Assembly: GCA_009840005.1 (NCBI GenBank)
Contig: VXOR01000062.1
Span: 1 to 36,663, forward strand
Reading direction: 5' to 3'
From: Gemmatimonadota bacterium
Lineage (GTDB): Bacteria; Latescibacterota; UBA2968; UBA8231
Length of the DNA stretch: 36,663 nt
Numbering within the stretch: position 1 is the first letter of the stretch; every line of letters starts with the position of its first letter. Positions 7,810 to 15,285 of the stretch are shown one piece after another. A program made the position numbers and the translations under genes. The notes beneath the pieces are model-generated. The model worked only from the letters and a program-made list of their open reading frames with translations. It did not search any database and had not been told where the DNA came from.

Positions 7810-9119
7810 AAGTTGTGTCCTAGGCTCAGCCAGACATCCATTTGCTCGTCGGCGATGCCCGTACCCATGCGGATCACCAGATCGGCGTCCCAGACCATGC
7901 GCACTCCTGCGCCGCCGCTGACGTGCATGCCCGACCACCCGATCTGATCCAAGTCGGGCCAGACTCGGCCCGCATCGAAAAAAGTTACCCCCTGCCACTC
8001 TATGTACTGTCCGTAAAACCAGATGTCGTACAGTTGGTAGCGCAATTCGACATTGGACAAAAAGCGCACATCGTCTGTAAACCGCTGGGCATCGAAACCG
8101 CGCAGTGAATCGCTACCGCCCAGCCCCTTGACCCGGCGACTGCCTCCTATTTCGCCATAGGCATAGAGCGGTACTTCACCACTGAGTACCTCTAGCACGA
8201 GGCGATGAGAGAAATTCAACCGAGGTGACAGCGGGATGTAGTAGGCGTTGGTCAGGGTTACGCGGCTAAAGTCAATAGGTTCAAAAAACAGCGCTAGCAG
8301 GGAGTTGCGCGCCGACTCGTACGACCACTCCTGAAAGAGGCCGCGCCGCGGCACCACTTCGTCGTCGCGGGTATCCCACTGGAGAGTCGCACTGATAAAC
8401 CCCGAAAACCCATCTATTACTCCATCTGGGGTGCCTCGCTCCAAATAGAACGCCTGCGTCCCCCGCTGGTCCACATCGACGCGCTCCAGCCCAAAACCGA
8501 CCGACATGGATACTGGACCGTACAACTGGCGAAAAAGGCTCACCAAAATCCGCGGGTTTCTTTCTAGAATGTAATAGTAGTAGTTCTCATCCTTGAAATC
8601 AGCACTCTTAGGCTTGATGAAGTCTCGATTGAATGCGCTATTATTGCCCAACCCATAGTAGCGCGTGCGTATATTGCGCTCGCGGAATAACTCCAGTCTC
8701 AGGCCGAAACCCGTCCCCGAAATCCGGGGCACCCTCAGTCGCACGCGATTTTTTACTTTGCCCTCAGAAGACTGCTGGACATGCAACGTCAGTTTGTAGA
8801 GATAGGGCTGCCGCCGATAGTCAGCCCAGTGGACGCGCGCACCCCAATTCCAGCCCGTGTTAGGGCTGAGATAAGCGAGCGGCAGGCCGGTGACGCCATA
8901 GGGAATGCCCCGCAGGGTAAACTGGCGTCGCTTTGCCATCCAGCGCACGGCTTCTACGGTCTGCTCGGTCGCCGCCTGAGAGACTTTGGTCAGCAGCGGG
9001 GACGAAGGCTGGCTTTGAGTGGAATCGACGCGGCCCTCGACTTCACCCCATGTGCTCTCTGCGAACAATAGGACGCCGATACAACTGCCGTTTACGAGAA
9101 GCCGCTTAACCACGACCAC
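7806..9119 (-). CDS. Outer-membrane beta-barrel protein, BamA/TamA (Omp85) surface-antigen type
   Basis: This is a likely outer-membrane barrel of ~437 residues. I choose the GTG at 9119 (a second GTG at 9113 is equally possible), with AGGGA/GAGG upstream. It gives a signal peptide ending near AESTWG. The open frame reaching 9176 lies deep inside surE and is rejected. The body alternates aromatic and polar residues in strands. It contains GGSRRVKGLGGSDSLRGFD, close to the Omp85 G-x-x-S-L-R-G-F lid motif, and TLQWDTRDDEVVPRRGLF, typical of D15 barrels. The C-terminus ends in VWLSLGHNF, a barrel signal with terminal Phe. I see no clear POTRA repeats, so it is a stand-alone barrel (patatin- or TamA-like architecture without its partner) rather than BamA itself. 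Its start overlaps the surE stop. Confidence 0.82.
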   Translation of the reverse strand: MVVVKRLLVNGSCIGVLLFAESTWGEVEGRVDSTQSQPSSPLLTKVSQAATEQTVEAVRWMAKRRQFTLRGIPYGVTGLPLAYLSPNTGWNWGARVHWADYRRQPYLYKLTLHVQQSSEGKVKNRVRLRVPRISGTGFGLRLELFRERNIRTRYYGLGNNSAFNRDFIKPKSADFKDENYYYYILERNPRILVSLFRQLYGPVSMSVGFGLERVDVDQRGTQAFYLERGTPDGVIDGFSGFISATLQWDTRDDEVVPRRGLFQEWSYESARNSLLALFFEPIDFSRVTLTNAYYIPLSPRLNFSHRLVLEVLSGEVPLYAYGEIGGSRRVKGLGGSDSLRGFDAQRFTDDVRFLSNVELRYQLYDIWFYGQYIEWQGVTFFDAGRVWPDLDQIGWSGMHVSGGAGVRMVWDADLVIRMGTGIADEQMDVWLSLGHNF

Positions 9120-9960
9120 CTCGCTTCCCTGCGCTTTCAGGCGTGAAAATGCCGCGCTCAAAGCGCTGGCGATCAAGCGAGCTTATCGGGGCATCAAGTG
9201 CATAGCGCAGCGGCGTAATCGCGACTGCGCCGCGCACCAAGGCTCCCACATCGCTGTTAGCTCCATCGCCAACCAACTGCAACTGACAGCTATGGTATGA
9301 GAAGTGCGGCTCGTCTTCACGCCTAGCGAATAGCGGACCATAACTCGTCTTCGCTAAACCCGTCAGGCACCTCGGGGATTCTCGCTTGGTACTAGCGGGC
9401 ATGTTCACTGCGATCATGTCGGCACCAGCCGGCAACCCCCCGCGCAAGATCTCGGCGGCGATGTCCGCGGTGACAGCCGCCGCCGCCGCGACCAGCGCAT
9501 CGAGCGCGGGATCGAGCTGCCGACATCGCCGCCAGAGCGCGAAAGCCGGTTCGGGCAACTCCAGCGAAAAGGCTGCGGATGGCACCCCGGCGAGAAAGCC
9601 TTCTACAGCCGCCCCTATGGTGCCGGAACTCAGCGTGAAAGCGAGACCGGAGTTGACGCCCATATTGATGCCGGAAATGACTAGAGCCGGCTTTTGGGGG
9701 CAGAGATTGTGGACGCCGATATGGGCGCAGTCGGCCGGCTTGCCGGTCAGCGTCTGGACGGGAAAGCCGCCGTATTCAATCTCGGCCAGAACCAACGGCT
9801 CAAAGCGACTCATACTCTTGCTGGTCCAACTGCATTCCACCGCCGGCACGACCACGCATAGCTCGACCAACTCGGATAGCTCCCGCAGCAAAGGCACTAA
9901 AAGAGGCGAATCAGCACCGTCGTCGTTTGTCACCAATACTTGAGATTTTGCAGCGGTCAC
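9106..9960 (-). CDS. surE: 5'/3'-nucleotidase SurE
   Basis: SurE is a metal-dependent nucleoside monophosphatase linked to stationary-phase survival. The GTG at 9960 has AAGGA about nine bases upstream and gives 284 residues that open MTAAKSQVLVTNDDGADSP, containing the metal-binding Asp pair (D13, D14) of the family. The SGINMGVNSG motif and SSGTIGAAVEG match the conserved active-site segments. The frame extending to 10014 adds residues without homology. It is slightly longer than the ~250-residue norm. In proteobacteria surE often neighbours pcm and nlpD; here it is followed, with overlapping ends, by an outer-membrane barrel gene, which suggests co-translation. Confidence 0.93.
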   Translation of the reverse strand: MTAAKSQVLVTNDDGADSPLLVPLLRELSELVELCVVVPAVECSWTSKSMSRFEPLVLAEIEYGGFPVQTLTGKPADCAHIGVHNLCPQKPALVISGINMGVNSGLAFTLSSGTIGAAVEGFLAGVPSAAFSLELPEPAFALWRRCRQLDPALDALVAAAAAVTADIAAEILRGGLPAGADMIAVNMPASTKRESPRCLTGLAKTSYGPLFARREDEPHFSYHSCQLQLVGDGANSDVGALVRGAVAITPLRYALDAPISSLDRQRFERGIFTPESAGKRGGRG

Positions 9961-10076
9961 AGTTGGTTTTCCTTCGCTATGGACGCGCTCTGAGATGGGA
10001 ATATATAATAACAATCCGCCACTCGGCTCCCAATAATTCCTTGCCTAGCGGCGGCCTGCGGTTCTATTATTTTTTG

Positions 10077-10340
10077 ATGGATGCCACCATTCTCCTACAG
10101 GAACTTGAAACCCTCGCCGCAGAGCTGGACATTGAGGTGCGCTACGACGACTTTGAAGGCCAAGGTGGGCTTTGCCGCTATGGCGGTAGATCCTACTTGA
10201 TCGTCAATCGCGAACTCGATACTGAAGCCCGGGTGCATGTGTTATGCCGTGCTCTTGCGCGGCTGCCTCTCGATGCGGTCTTTATCCGTCCCCAAGTACG
10301 GGAACGGATCGAAAAGTGTAGATCGCCGGCCGCCGCCTAA
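10077..10340 (+). CDS. Small conserved-looking protein of unknown function
   Basis: This 87-residue ORF starts at the ATG at 10077; the open frame extends further upstream to 9927, but that part overlaps surE antisense and looks non-coding. The product begins MDATILLQELETLAAELDIE and contains YDDFEGQGGLCRYGGRSYLI, then a helical stretch and FIRPQVRERIEK. The pattern of an alpha-helix, a strand-turn-strand with a GGxCR signature and a closing helix resembles small uncharacterised proteins I recall from several bacterial phyla, but I cannot assign a name. No strong ribosome binding site is visible. It lies 116 bases from surE (divergent) and 160 bases upstream of rpmI, in the place infC usually holds. 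Function unknown. Confidence 0.72.
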   Translation: MDATILLQELETLAAELDIEVRYDDFEGQGGLCRYGGRSYLIVNRELDTEARVHVLCRALARLPLDAVFIRPQVRERIEKCRSPAAA

Positions 10341-10385
10341 TCGCCGACACTCCCACTGACCGCGCTCTAGCGTTTAGACGGGACC

Positions 10386-10423
10386 GCGAATTTTTCCGCC
10401 GAAATTCGCCGCCTGAAGGGCGG
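10386..10423. repeat. Two tandem hairpins between the small ORF and rpmI
   Basis: GCGAATTT and AAATTCGC (10386-10393, 10402-10409) form a perfect 8-bp stem with an 8-base loop. CCGCC-TGAAG-GGCGG (10409-10423) follows directly. No T-run follows, so termination by the usual mechanism is doubtful. They lie just before the rpmI promoter and may end the upstream transcript. Confidence 0.45.
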
Positions 10424-10434
10424 ACTGCGCTTCC

Positions 10435-10463
10435 TTGACAGCCCCTATGTCATGGTCTATTTT
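10435..10463 (+). promoter_or_regulatory. Promoter of rpmI-rplT
   Basis: TTGACA (10435-10440), a 17-base spacer and TATTTT (10458-10463, running on as TATTTTTG). Transcription would start about 30 bases before the rpmI ATG. It is one of the clearest promoters in the window. The short leader contains a weak GTCTT/AAGAC pairing (10465-10488) directly before the AAAGGGA ribosome binding site. Confidence 0.7.
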
Positions 10464-10500
10464 TGTCTTTTTCTGCCTATTCTAAGACAAAGGGACTACC

Positions 10501-10698
10501 ATGCCCAAAATCAAAACGCATAAATCCTCGGCCAAGCGCATCAAGCAGCGCGGATCGGGCAGCCTGAAGCGGCGCAATGCCTATGCCACGCACCTTTTGG
10601 GTGGCCGTTCGACCAAGCGCAAACGGGCTTTCCGCAAAAATAATTCGGTTTCGTCCGCAGACCTAGCCAATGTGCGCCGTGCCCTGAACCTCAAGTAA
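10501..10698 (+). CDS. rpmI: 50S ribosomal protein L35
   Basis: L35 is a small basic protein of the large ribosomal subunit. The 65-residue product is full length and shows the family opening MPKIKTHKSSAKRIKQ, the GSGSLKRRNAY segment and the Arg/Lys-rich core. The ATG has AAAGGGA about seven bases upstream. It is followed by rplT after 23 bases, the standard pair. infC, which normally precedes rpmI, is absent, and rpmI has its own promoter instead. Confidence 0.97.
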   Translation: MPKIKTHKSSAKRIKQRGSGSLKRRNAYATHLLGGRSTKRKRAFRKNNSVSSADLANVRRALNLK

Positions 10699-10721
10699 GC
10701 GAGTTTAACGGAGAATAATTC

Positions 10722-11075
10722 ATGCCACGGGTAAATCACGCCGTAGCCACCAAAAAGCGCAAAAAGAAGGTACTCAAACAATCCAAGGGTTATTGGGGAG
10801 CGCGCAGCCGCCTCTTCCGCACCGCTAGGGAAGCCGTTGACCGCGCTCAAGTCTACGCCTACCGCGACCGGCGTCAGCGCAAGCGGGATTTCCGCCGCCT
10901 CTGGATAGTCCGCATCAATGCCGCCGCTCGCCGCAATGGCATGTCTTATAGCCAGCTCGTCCACGGGTTGAGTCAAGCCGGTGTTGCAATCAACCGCAAG
11001 GTCTTGGCTGATCTAGCCGTGCGCGATCCGGCCGCCTTTACCGCAGTAGTCGAACAAGCCCGGCCCCACGTCTAA
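10722..11075 (+). CDS. rplT: 50S ribosomal protein L20
   Basis: L20 binds 23S rRNA early in large-subunit assembly and, in several bacteria, represses its own operon by binding the leader mRNA. The 117-residue protein has the family length and signatures: [47 protein letters not shown] and the C-terminal RKVLADLA segment. The ATG has GGAGA about seven bases upstream. A hairpin with T-run follows before pheS, so only part of the transcripts may continue into the phenylalanyl-tRNA synthetase genes. Confidence 0.98.
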   Translation: MPRVNHAVATKKRKKKVLKQSKGYWGARSRLFRTAREAVDRAQVYAYRDRRQRKRDFRRLWIVRINAAARRNGMSYSQLVHGLSQAGVAINRKVLADLAVRDPAAFTAVVEQARPHV

Positions 11076-11091
11076 ACTTACACTCATCTGA

Positions 11092-11128
11092 CAAAAAGGG
11101 GCCGGCGATCCGCGCTGGGCCCTTTTTG
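11092..11128 (+). terminator. Terminator or attenuator between rplT and pheS
   Basis: CAAAAAGGG (11092-11100) pairs with CCCTTTTTG (11120-11128) around a GC-rich inner part, and the 3' arm supplies the T-run. The pheS ATG is only 16 bases further on. Because pheST has no other obvious promoter here, partial read-through (attenuation) is more likely than full termination. Confidence 0.7.
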
Positions 11129-11143
11129 TTCTGTTAGGTCTAT

Positions 11144-12154
11144 ATGTTAGAAGAAGTGCGACAATTGGCGTCGGTGGCTGTAGCGGAAATCGAGGCCGCC
11201 CAAGACGACAAGGCGCTGGAGGCACTGCGAGTTCACCACCTCGGGCGCAAGAGCCGGCTGCGCCAGATCGCACGGCAGATCGGCCAGCAACCCGCGGCCC
11301 AACGACCAGCGCTAGGGGAGGCTACCGGTCGCGCTCAACAGGCCATTCAGCAGGTGCTAGACGATAAGACCCTAGCCCTCCAGCAGGCGTCCGACGCGGC
11401 TTTTACCCTTGATGTAACACTCCCAGGCCGACGGCCTCTGTTGGGCTGTGCCCACCCCCTGTCTCAGCTAACCGACGAATTGATCAGCATCTTCCAAGGC
11501 ATGGGTTTTGACGTGGCCGACGGACCGGAAGCCGAAGACGAGTACCACAACTTCGACGCCCTTAACACGCCGGCTGATCACCCCGCGCGCGACCTGCACG
11601 ACACCTTCTATCTAGAGAGCGGTGGCCTCATGCGCACTCACACCTCCACAGTGCAGATCCGCGTTATGGAGCAAACGCCGCCCCCGGTGCGGATCATCTC
11701 ATTGGGTCGCTGCTACCGCAAGGAGACGGTCGATGCAACTCACCACTTCGCCTTCCACCAGATCGAGGGCCTATACGTCGATCGCGGGGTCTCTTTCGCC
11801 GACTTGAAGGGCACTATTGAGGCTATGGGACAACAGCTTATGGGCGCGGAGACTCAAGTGCGCTTTCGGCCTCACTTCTTTCCCTTTACTGAGCCAAGCG
11901 TAGAATACGATTTCACCTGCATCTGCAAGGGGCAACGCGCGAATTGCTCTATTTGCAAAGGAACGGGTTGGATCGAAATCGCCGGGGCCGGCATGGTCGA
12001 TCCGGCCGTCTTTGCCGCAGTGGGCTACGACCCAGACGAATATACGGGCTTCGCCTTCGGCATGGGATTGGAGCGAATCGCCATGATCCGGCACGGCATT
12101 GACGATGTGCGCCGCTTTCTAGAAAACGACTTGCGGTTCATCCGTCAGTTCTAA
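11144..12154 (+). CDS. pheS: Phenylalanine--tRNA ligase alpha subunit
   Basis: PheS is the catalytic subunit of the (alpha-beta)2 enzyme that charges tRNA-Phe. The 336-residue product has the N-terminal coiled-coil arm (~1-85), then the class II synthetase core. Motif 2 reads GRCYRKETVDATHHFAFHQ, the phenylalanine pocket contains FTEPSVEYDF, and motif 3 is GFAFGMGLERIAM. A four-cysteine insertion at about 264-276 (CICKGQRANCSICKGTGW) looks like a small zinc-binding knuckle, a variant known in many bacterial PheS proteins. pheT follows after 18 bases. Confidence 0.97.
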   Translation: MLEEVRQLASVAVAEIEAAQDDKALEALRVHHLGRKSRLRQIARQIGQQPAAQRPALGEATGRAQQAIQQVLDDKTLALQQASDAAFTLDVTLPGRRPLLGCAHPLSQLTDELISIFQGMGFDVADGPEAEDEYHNFDALNTPADHPARDLHDTFYLESGGLMRTHTSTVQIRVMEQTPPPVRIISLGRCYRKETVDATHHFAFHQIEGLYVDRGVSFADLKGTIEAMGQQLMGAETQVRFRPHFFPFTEPSVEYDFTCICKGQRANCSICKGTGWIEIAGAGMVDPAVFAAVGYDPDEYTGFAFGMGLERIAMIRHGIDDVRRFLENDLRFIRQF

Positions 12155-12172
12155 GATTCCCGACAACGCCTT

Positions 12173-14551
12173 ATGAAAATCACTTATAACTGGCTCAAGG
12201 AATACGTGGACTTCGCCTGGGATTGGCCCGAGCTAGTCGAGCGCCTGACCATGGCGGGCTTGGAGTTCGAGGGCGTCGAGGATCTCGGCGCGCGCTACGA
12301 AGGCGTCGTCATTGGTCGCGTCAACACCTGCTGCCCACACGAAAACGCCGACCGCCTGACCGTCTGCCAAGTCGATGTAGGGATCGGAGTCAACACCATC
12401 GTCTGCGGGGCACCCAATGTTGCGGCTGGGCAAACCGTCGCCGTCGCCCTGCCCGGCACCACGCTGCCCGGCGGCATGCAAATCAAAAAAGCCAAAATTC
12501 GCGGCGTTGCATCCGAGGGCATGCTCTGTGCCGAAGACGAACTCGGGCTAGGTGATAACCACGACGGCATTGTGGTGCTCGACGAGAGCCTCCCGGTCGG
12601 CACCTCCTTTGCCTCGGCCACTGGCCTCGGCGACGTGGTCATCGACTTCGAAGTTACGCCCAATCGCCCGGACTGCCTGAGCCTCTTAGGCATTGCCCGT
12701 GAGGTCCACGCACTCACCGGCAACCCCCTCCGTTTTCCCAACATACAAGTGCCCGAAAGCGGACCGGCCACCGCAGAAGATGTGCAGATCGACATCGAGG
12801 CACCAGACGATTGCCCGCGCTACGTCGGCCGCGTCGTACGCGGCGTCGAGGTTGGCCCCTCGCCCGAGTGGCTCCAGCGCCGACTGCAAGCCGTGGGGCA
12901 GCGTCCAATCAACAACATCGTTGATATAACCAACTACGTGCTGCTGGAATTGGGGCATCCCCTGCACGCCTTCGACCTACATGCACTGGACCAGCGGCGC
13001 ATCATCGTCCGCCGGGCGCGTTCCGGTGAGACCTTGGAAACCCTCGACGCCACCCAGTGCCAGCTCGACGAAGAGATGCTGGTCATCGCCGATGGAACGC
13101 GACCCCAAGCACTAGCCGGGGTCATGGGGGGGGCTCATTCCGAGGTATCGACGGACACCACGGACATCCTGCTCGAAAGCGCGTATTTCGCACCATCGCG
13201 GGTGCGGCTAGCCCGGTCTCGGCTAGGGCTTTTCACTGAGGCAGCCACGCGCTTTGAGCGCGGTGCCGATTGGGATGCCCCAGTGCGAGCCATTGACCGC
13301 GCCGCTCACCTAATCGCCAAACTAGCCGGCGGCACGGTCGCCCCAGAGCCCTTAGACGTGTACCCCCGCCCCGGCCAACGCCGCCAAATCCCACTCTGCG
13401 TCAAGCGCACCAACCAGATCTTGGCTACGGAGTTAAACTTCGCTGCTGTCGTTCAGATTCTCGAACGCCTCGGCTGTCGAGTCGAATCGGGCCGATCCCT
13501 TGAGGTAACGGCCCCGAGCTTCCGCCCCGACCTAACGCGCCCGGCCGACCTAATCGAGGAAGTTGGCCGCATCTACGGCTTCGACCGCATCGAGGGCCGT
13601 CAAGAAGCATCTGGGCCTTGGATTACCCGGCGCGACCCCGAGTTCACCTTTAGACAGGTCGCTCGGCAACGGCTCTTGGGCTTGGGTTTAGACGAAGTCG
13701 TCAGCAATACGATCGTCGAATCCCGCTGGCTCGAATTAGTCGATGCCGCAGGCCGTGCCGCTCGCTTGGCCAATCCGCCGACCGAAACCCAAGACGCCTT
13801 GAGAACCACCTTGGTACCGAGCCTATTAGATGTCGCACGTCGCAACTTCAACCAGCGGGCCGCAGGAGTGGCCATTTTTGAACTGGGCAAGAGCTTTGTC
13901 GCCGCGGCCGAAAAGGACGCAAGGCCCGAGGAAAACTGGCATCTCGCAGCCCTGTGGTCGGGCCGCGTCTCAGCTTCTCCCTACCAAGCCGACGCCCGTG
14001 AAGCCGACTTTTTTGACCTCAAGGGCTTGCTCGAAGCGTTCGTGGGCGAGGGGGATTTGCGCTTTGCGGCCGCCGACCGCCCCGAGTGCCGCTCGGGACA
14101 CGCAGCCTGTATTTCCCTCGGAGGCCAGCCGCTCGGCTGGCTGGGCCAAGCTTCGACCGACTTATGCGCGGCATTTGATTTAGAGCGCCAAGTACATATT
14201 TTTGAAATATCGTTTACCGCGCTAGTACGCCATTGGCATGGTCGAGAACGCTCGTTTACCGCGCTTCCCAAGTTTCCGCCGATCGAGCGCGACTTGGCCA
14301 TAGTCGTACGCGCAGACACTGCAACGGCCGAACTTATCGCCACCATGCGAGATAGTGCGCTCCACCTCGTCGAATCCATCGAGGTTTTTGACCTCTATCA
14401 AGGGGATCAAATAGAAACAGGCCACAAGAGCGTGGCGTTCGCCATCCGTCTGCGCGACCACGAACAGACGTTGCAGGACGCTCAGGCCGACGCGGCGATC
14501 TCTGCGATGCTCAAGCGTCTCAAAGCGCGGTTCGGCGCTCGCTTGCGCTAA
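12173..14551 (+). CDS. pheT: Phenylalanine--tRNA ligase beta subunit
   Basis: PheT is the large partner of PheS; it carries tRNA-recognition and editing modules. The 792 residues match the normal size. In order: a short N-terminal B1 part, a tRNA-binding OB-fold (~40-150, GRVNTCCPHENADRLTVCQVD), B3/B4 editing domain (~210-380, with PINNIVDITNYVLLELGHPLH), B5 (~400-475), a catalytic-like core and the C-terminal FDX-ACB anticodon-binding domain (~700-792, PKFPPIERDLAIVV). The frame is intact with no break. It is co-transcribed with pheS and followed 31 bases later by the coiled-coil gene. Confidence 0.97.
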   Translation: MKITYNWLKEYVDFAWDWPELVERLTMAGLEFEGVEDLGARYEGVVIGRVNTCCPHENADRLTVCQVDVGIGVNTIVCGAPNVAAGQTVAVALPGTTLPGGMQIKKAKIRGVASEGMLCAEDELGLGDNHDGIVVLDESLPVGTSFASATGLGDVVIDFEVTPNRPDCLSLLGIAREVHALTGNPLRFPNIQVPESGPATAEDVQIDIEAPDDCPRYVGRVVRGVEVGPSPEWLQRRLQAVGQRPINNIVDITNYVLLELGHPLHAFDLHALDQRRIIVRRARSGETLETLDATQCQLDEEMLVIADGTRPQALAGVMGGAHSEVSTDTTDILLESAYFAPSRVRLARSRLGLFTEAATRFERGADWDAPVRAIDRAAHLIAKLAGGTVAPEPLDVYPRPGQRRQIPLCVKRTNQILATELNFAAVVQILERLGCRVESGRSLEVTAPSFRPDLTRPADLIEEVGRIYGFDRIEGRQEASGPWITRRDPEFTFRQVARQRLLGLGLDEVVSNTIVESRWLELVDAAGRAARLANPPTETQDALRTTLVPSLLDVARRNFNQRAAGVAIFELGKSFVAAAEKDARPEENWHLAALWSGRVSASPYQADAREADFFDLKGLLEAFVGEGDLRFAAADRPECRSGHAACISLGGQPLGWLGQASTDLCAAFDLERQVHIFEISFTALVRHWHGRERSFTALPKFPPIERDLAIVVRADTATAELIATMRDSALHLVESIEVFDLYQGDQIETGHKSVAFAIRLRDHEQTLQDAQADAAISAMLKRLKARFGARLR

Positions 14552-14582
14552 TTCAACCTCAATCAGGAGTACAGTCACCCCA

Positions 14583-14903
14583 ATGGATGTAAACGAAAAT
14601 TTTGAGCGACTTGAGCAGTACATTAATCGTCTGACAGGAACACTCGAAACGCTGCGCAAGGAAAACGACGAACTGAATGGGCAGCTCCAGAGCCTCAAAG
14701 AAAAAAATGATACCCTGCAGGCAGACCTCCAGAGCCTCGAAGCAAAAATCAGCGTCGTCAGCAGTGAAAACGAACAGATCAAAAAGGACAAAGAAGCGGT
14801 AAAGGGACGCATCGAACAACTCCTCAGCCGCTTGGATGGTGCCTTCAGCAGCAAAAACGCACACCTTGAGCAGACCAAAGTAGCCCACACAGAAGCTGAA
14901 TAA
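14583..14903 (+). CDS. Coiled-coil protein, ZapB-like
   Basis: This 106-residue, highly charged protein is predicted to be almost entirely coiled coil from residue 5 to 85, with heptads such as LETLRKENDELNGQLQSLKE. No signal peptide or membrane segment is present. It lies between pheT and zapA, 29 bases before zapA, and has the length and composition of ZapB-type division proteins, which bind ZapA and stabilise the FtsZ ring. Coiled coils are easily mistaken for each other, so the ZapB link rests mainly on the neighbouring gene. An AGGAG lies 13 bases before the ATG. Confidence 0.8.
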   Translation: MDVNENFERLEQYINRLTGTLETLRKENDELNGQLQSLKEKNDTLQADLQSLEAKISVVSSENEQIKKDKEAVKGRIEQLLSRLDGAFSSKNAHLEQTKVAHTEAE

Positions 14904-14932
14904 GACAAAGACATCTGAGAAAGGGGTCTAGT

Positions 14933-15247
14933 ATGTCGTCCCAAGTAGTGGTCAAAATATTCGACAAGCACTATACCCTAGGAGTCGACGAAGATCACTC
15001 TGCCGAACACGTGCAACAGCTCGCCGAGATGGTGGACGAGCGCATGCACGAAGTCAAGCACGAGCTCCAAGGCGGCTCCCCACTCCAAGTGGCCATCTTG
15101 GCCAGTCTGAGCTTAGTGGAGGAACTCCTCTCCCTGCGAGCGGACTACGTTTCCGCTGAAGCCGATATAGCCCAGCGGACTTCTCAGCTCGCCACCTCGC
15201 TTGGGCACCTTTTCGCCGAAGTAGAAGTCCCCCGTTCCGATAGCTGA
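14933..15247 (+). CDS. zapA: Cell division protein ZapA
   Basis: ZapA binds and bundles FtsZ filaments at the division ring. The 104-residue product shows the family plan: an N-terminal beta region (VVVKIFDKHYTLGVDEDHSAEHVQQLA) and a long C-terminal coiled coil (~30-100, with AILASLSLVEELLSLRADY). The ATG has AAGGGG six bases upstream. The pheT-zapA-rny order is seen in several phyla, and the ZapB-like gene just before makes a likely interaction pair. Only 38 bases separate it from rny, so there is no room for the 6S RNA gene that follows zapA in enterobacteria. Confidence 0.93.
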   Translation: MSSQVVVKIFDKHYTLGVDEDHSAEHVQQLAEMVDERMHEVKHELQGGSPLQVAILASLSLVEELLSLRADYVSAEADIAQRTSQLATSLGHLFAEVEVPRSDS

Positions 15248-15285
15248 AGTATCCCGAGTCGGGTTCCATCCCGTGCTCTGGCCCG

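Noticed and set aside
10581..10976. 131-codon minus-strand frame across rpmI and rplT
   Set aside because: It is antisense to two ribosomal protein genes that match their families over full length.
14222..14971. 249-codon minus-strand frame across pheT, the coiled-coil gene and zapA
   Set aside because: It is antisense to three well-supported genes, and its Ser/Leu/Phe-rich content mirrors coiled-coil codons on the other strand.
15248..15285. 6S RNA gene after zapA
   Set aside because: In enterobacteria ssrS follows zapA, but here only 38 bases separate zapA from rny, too short for a 6S RNA.
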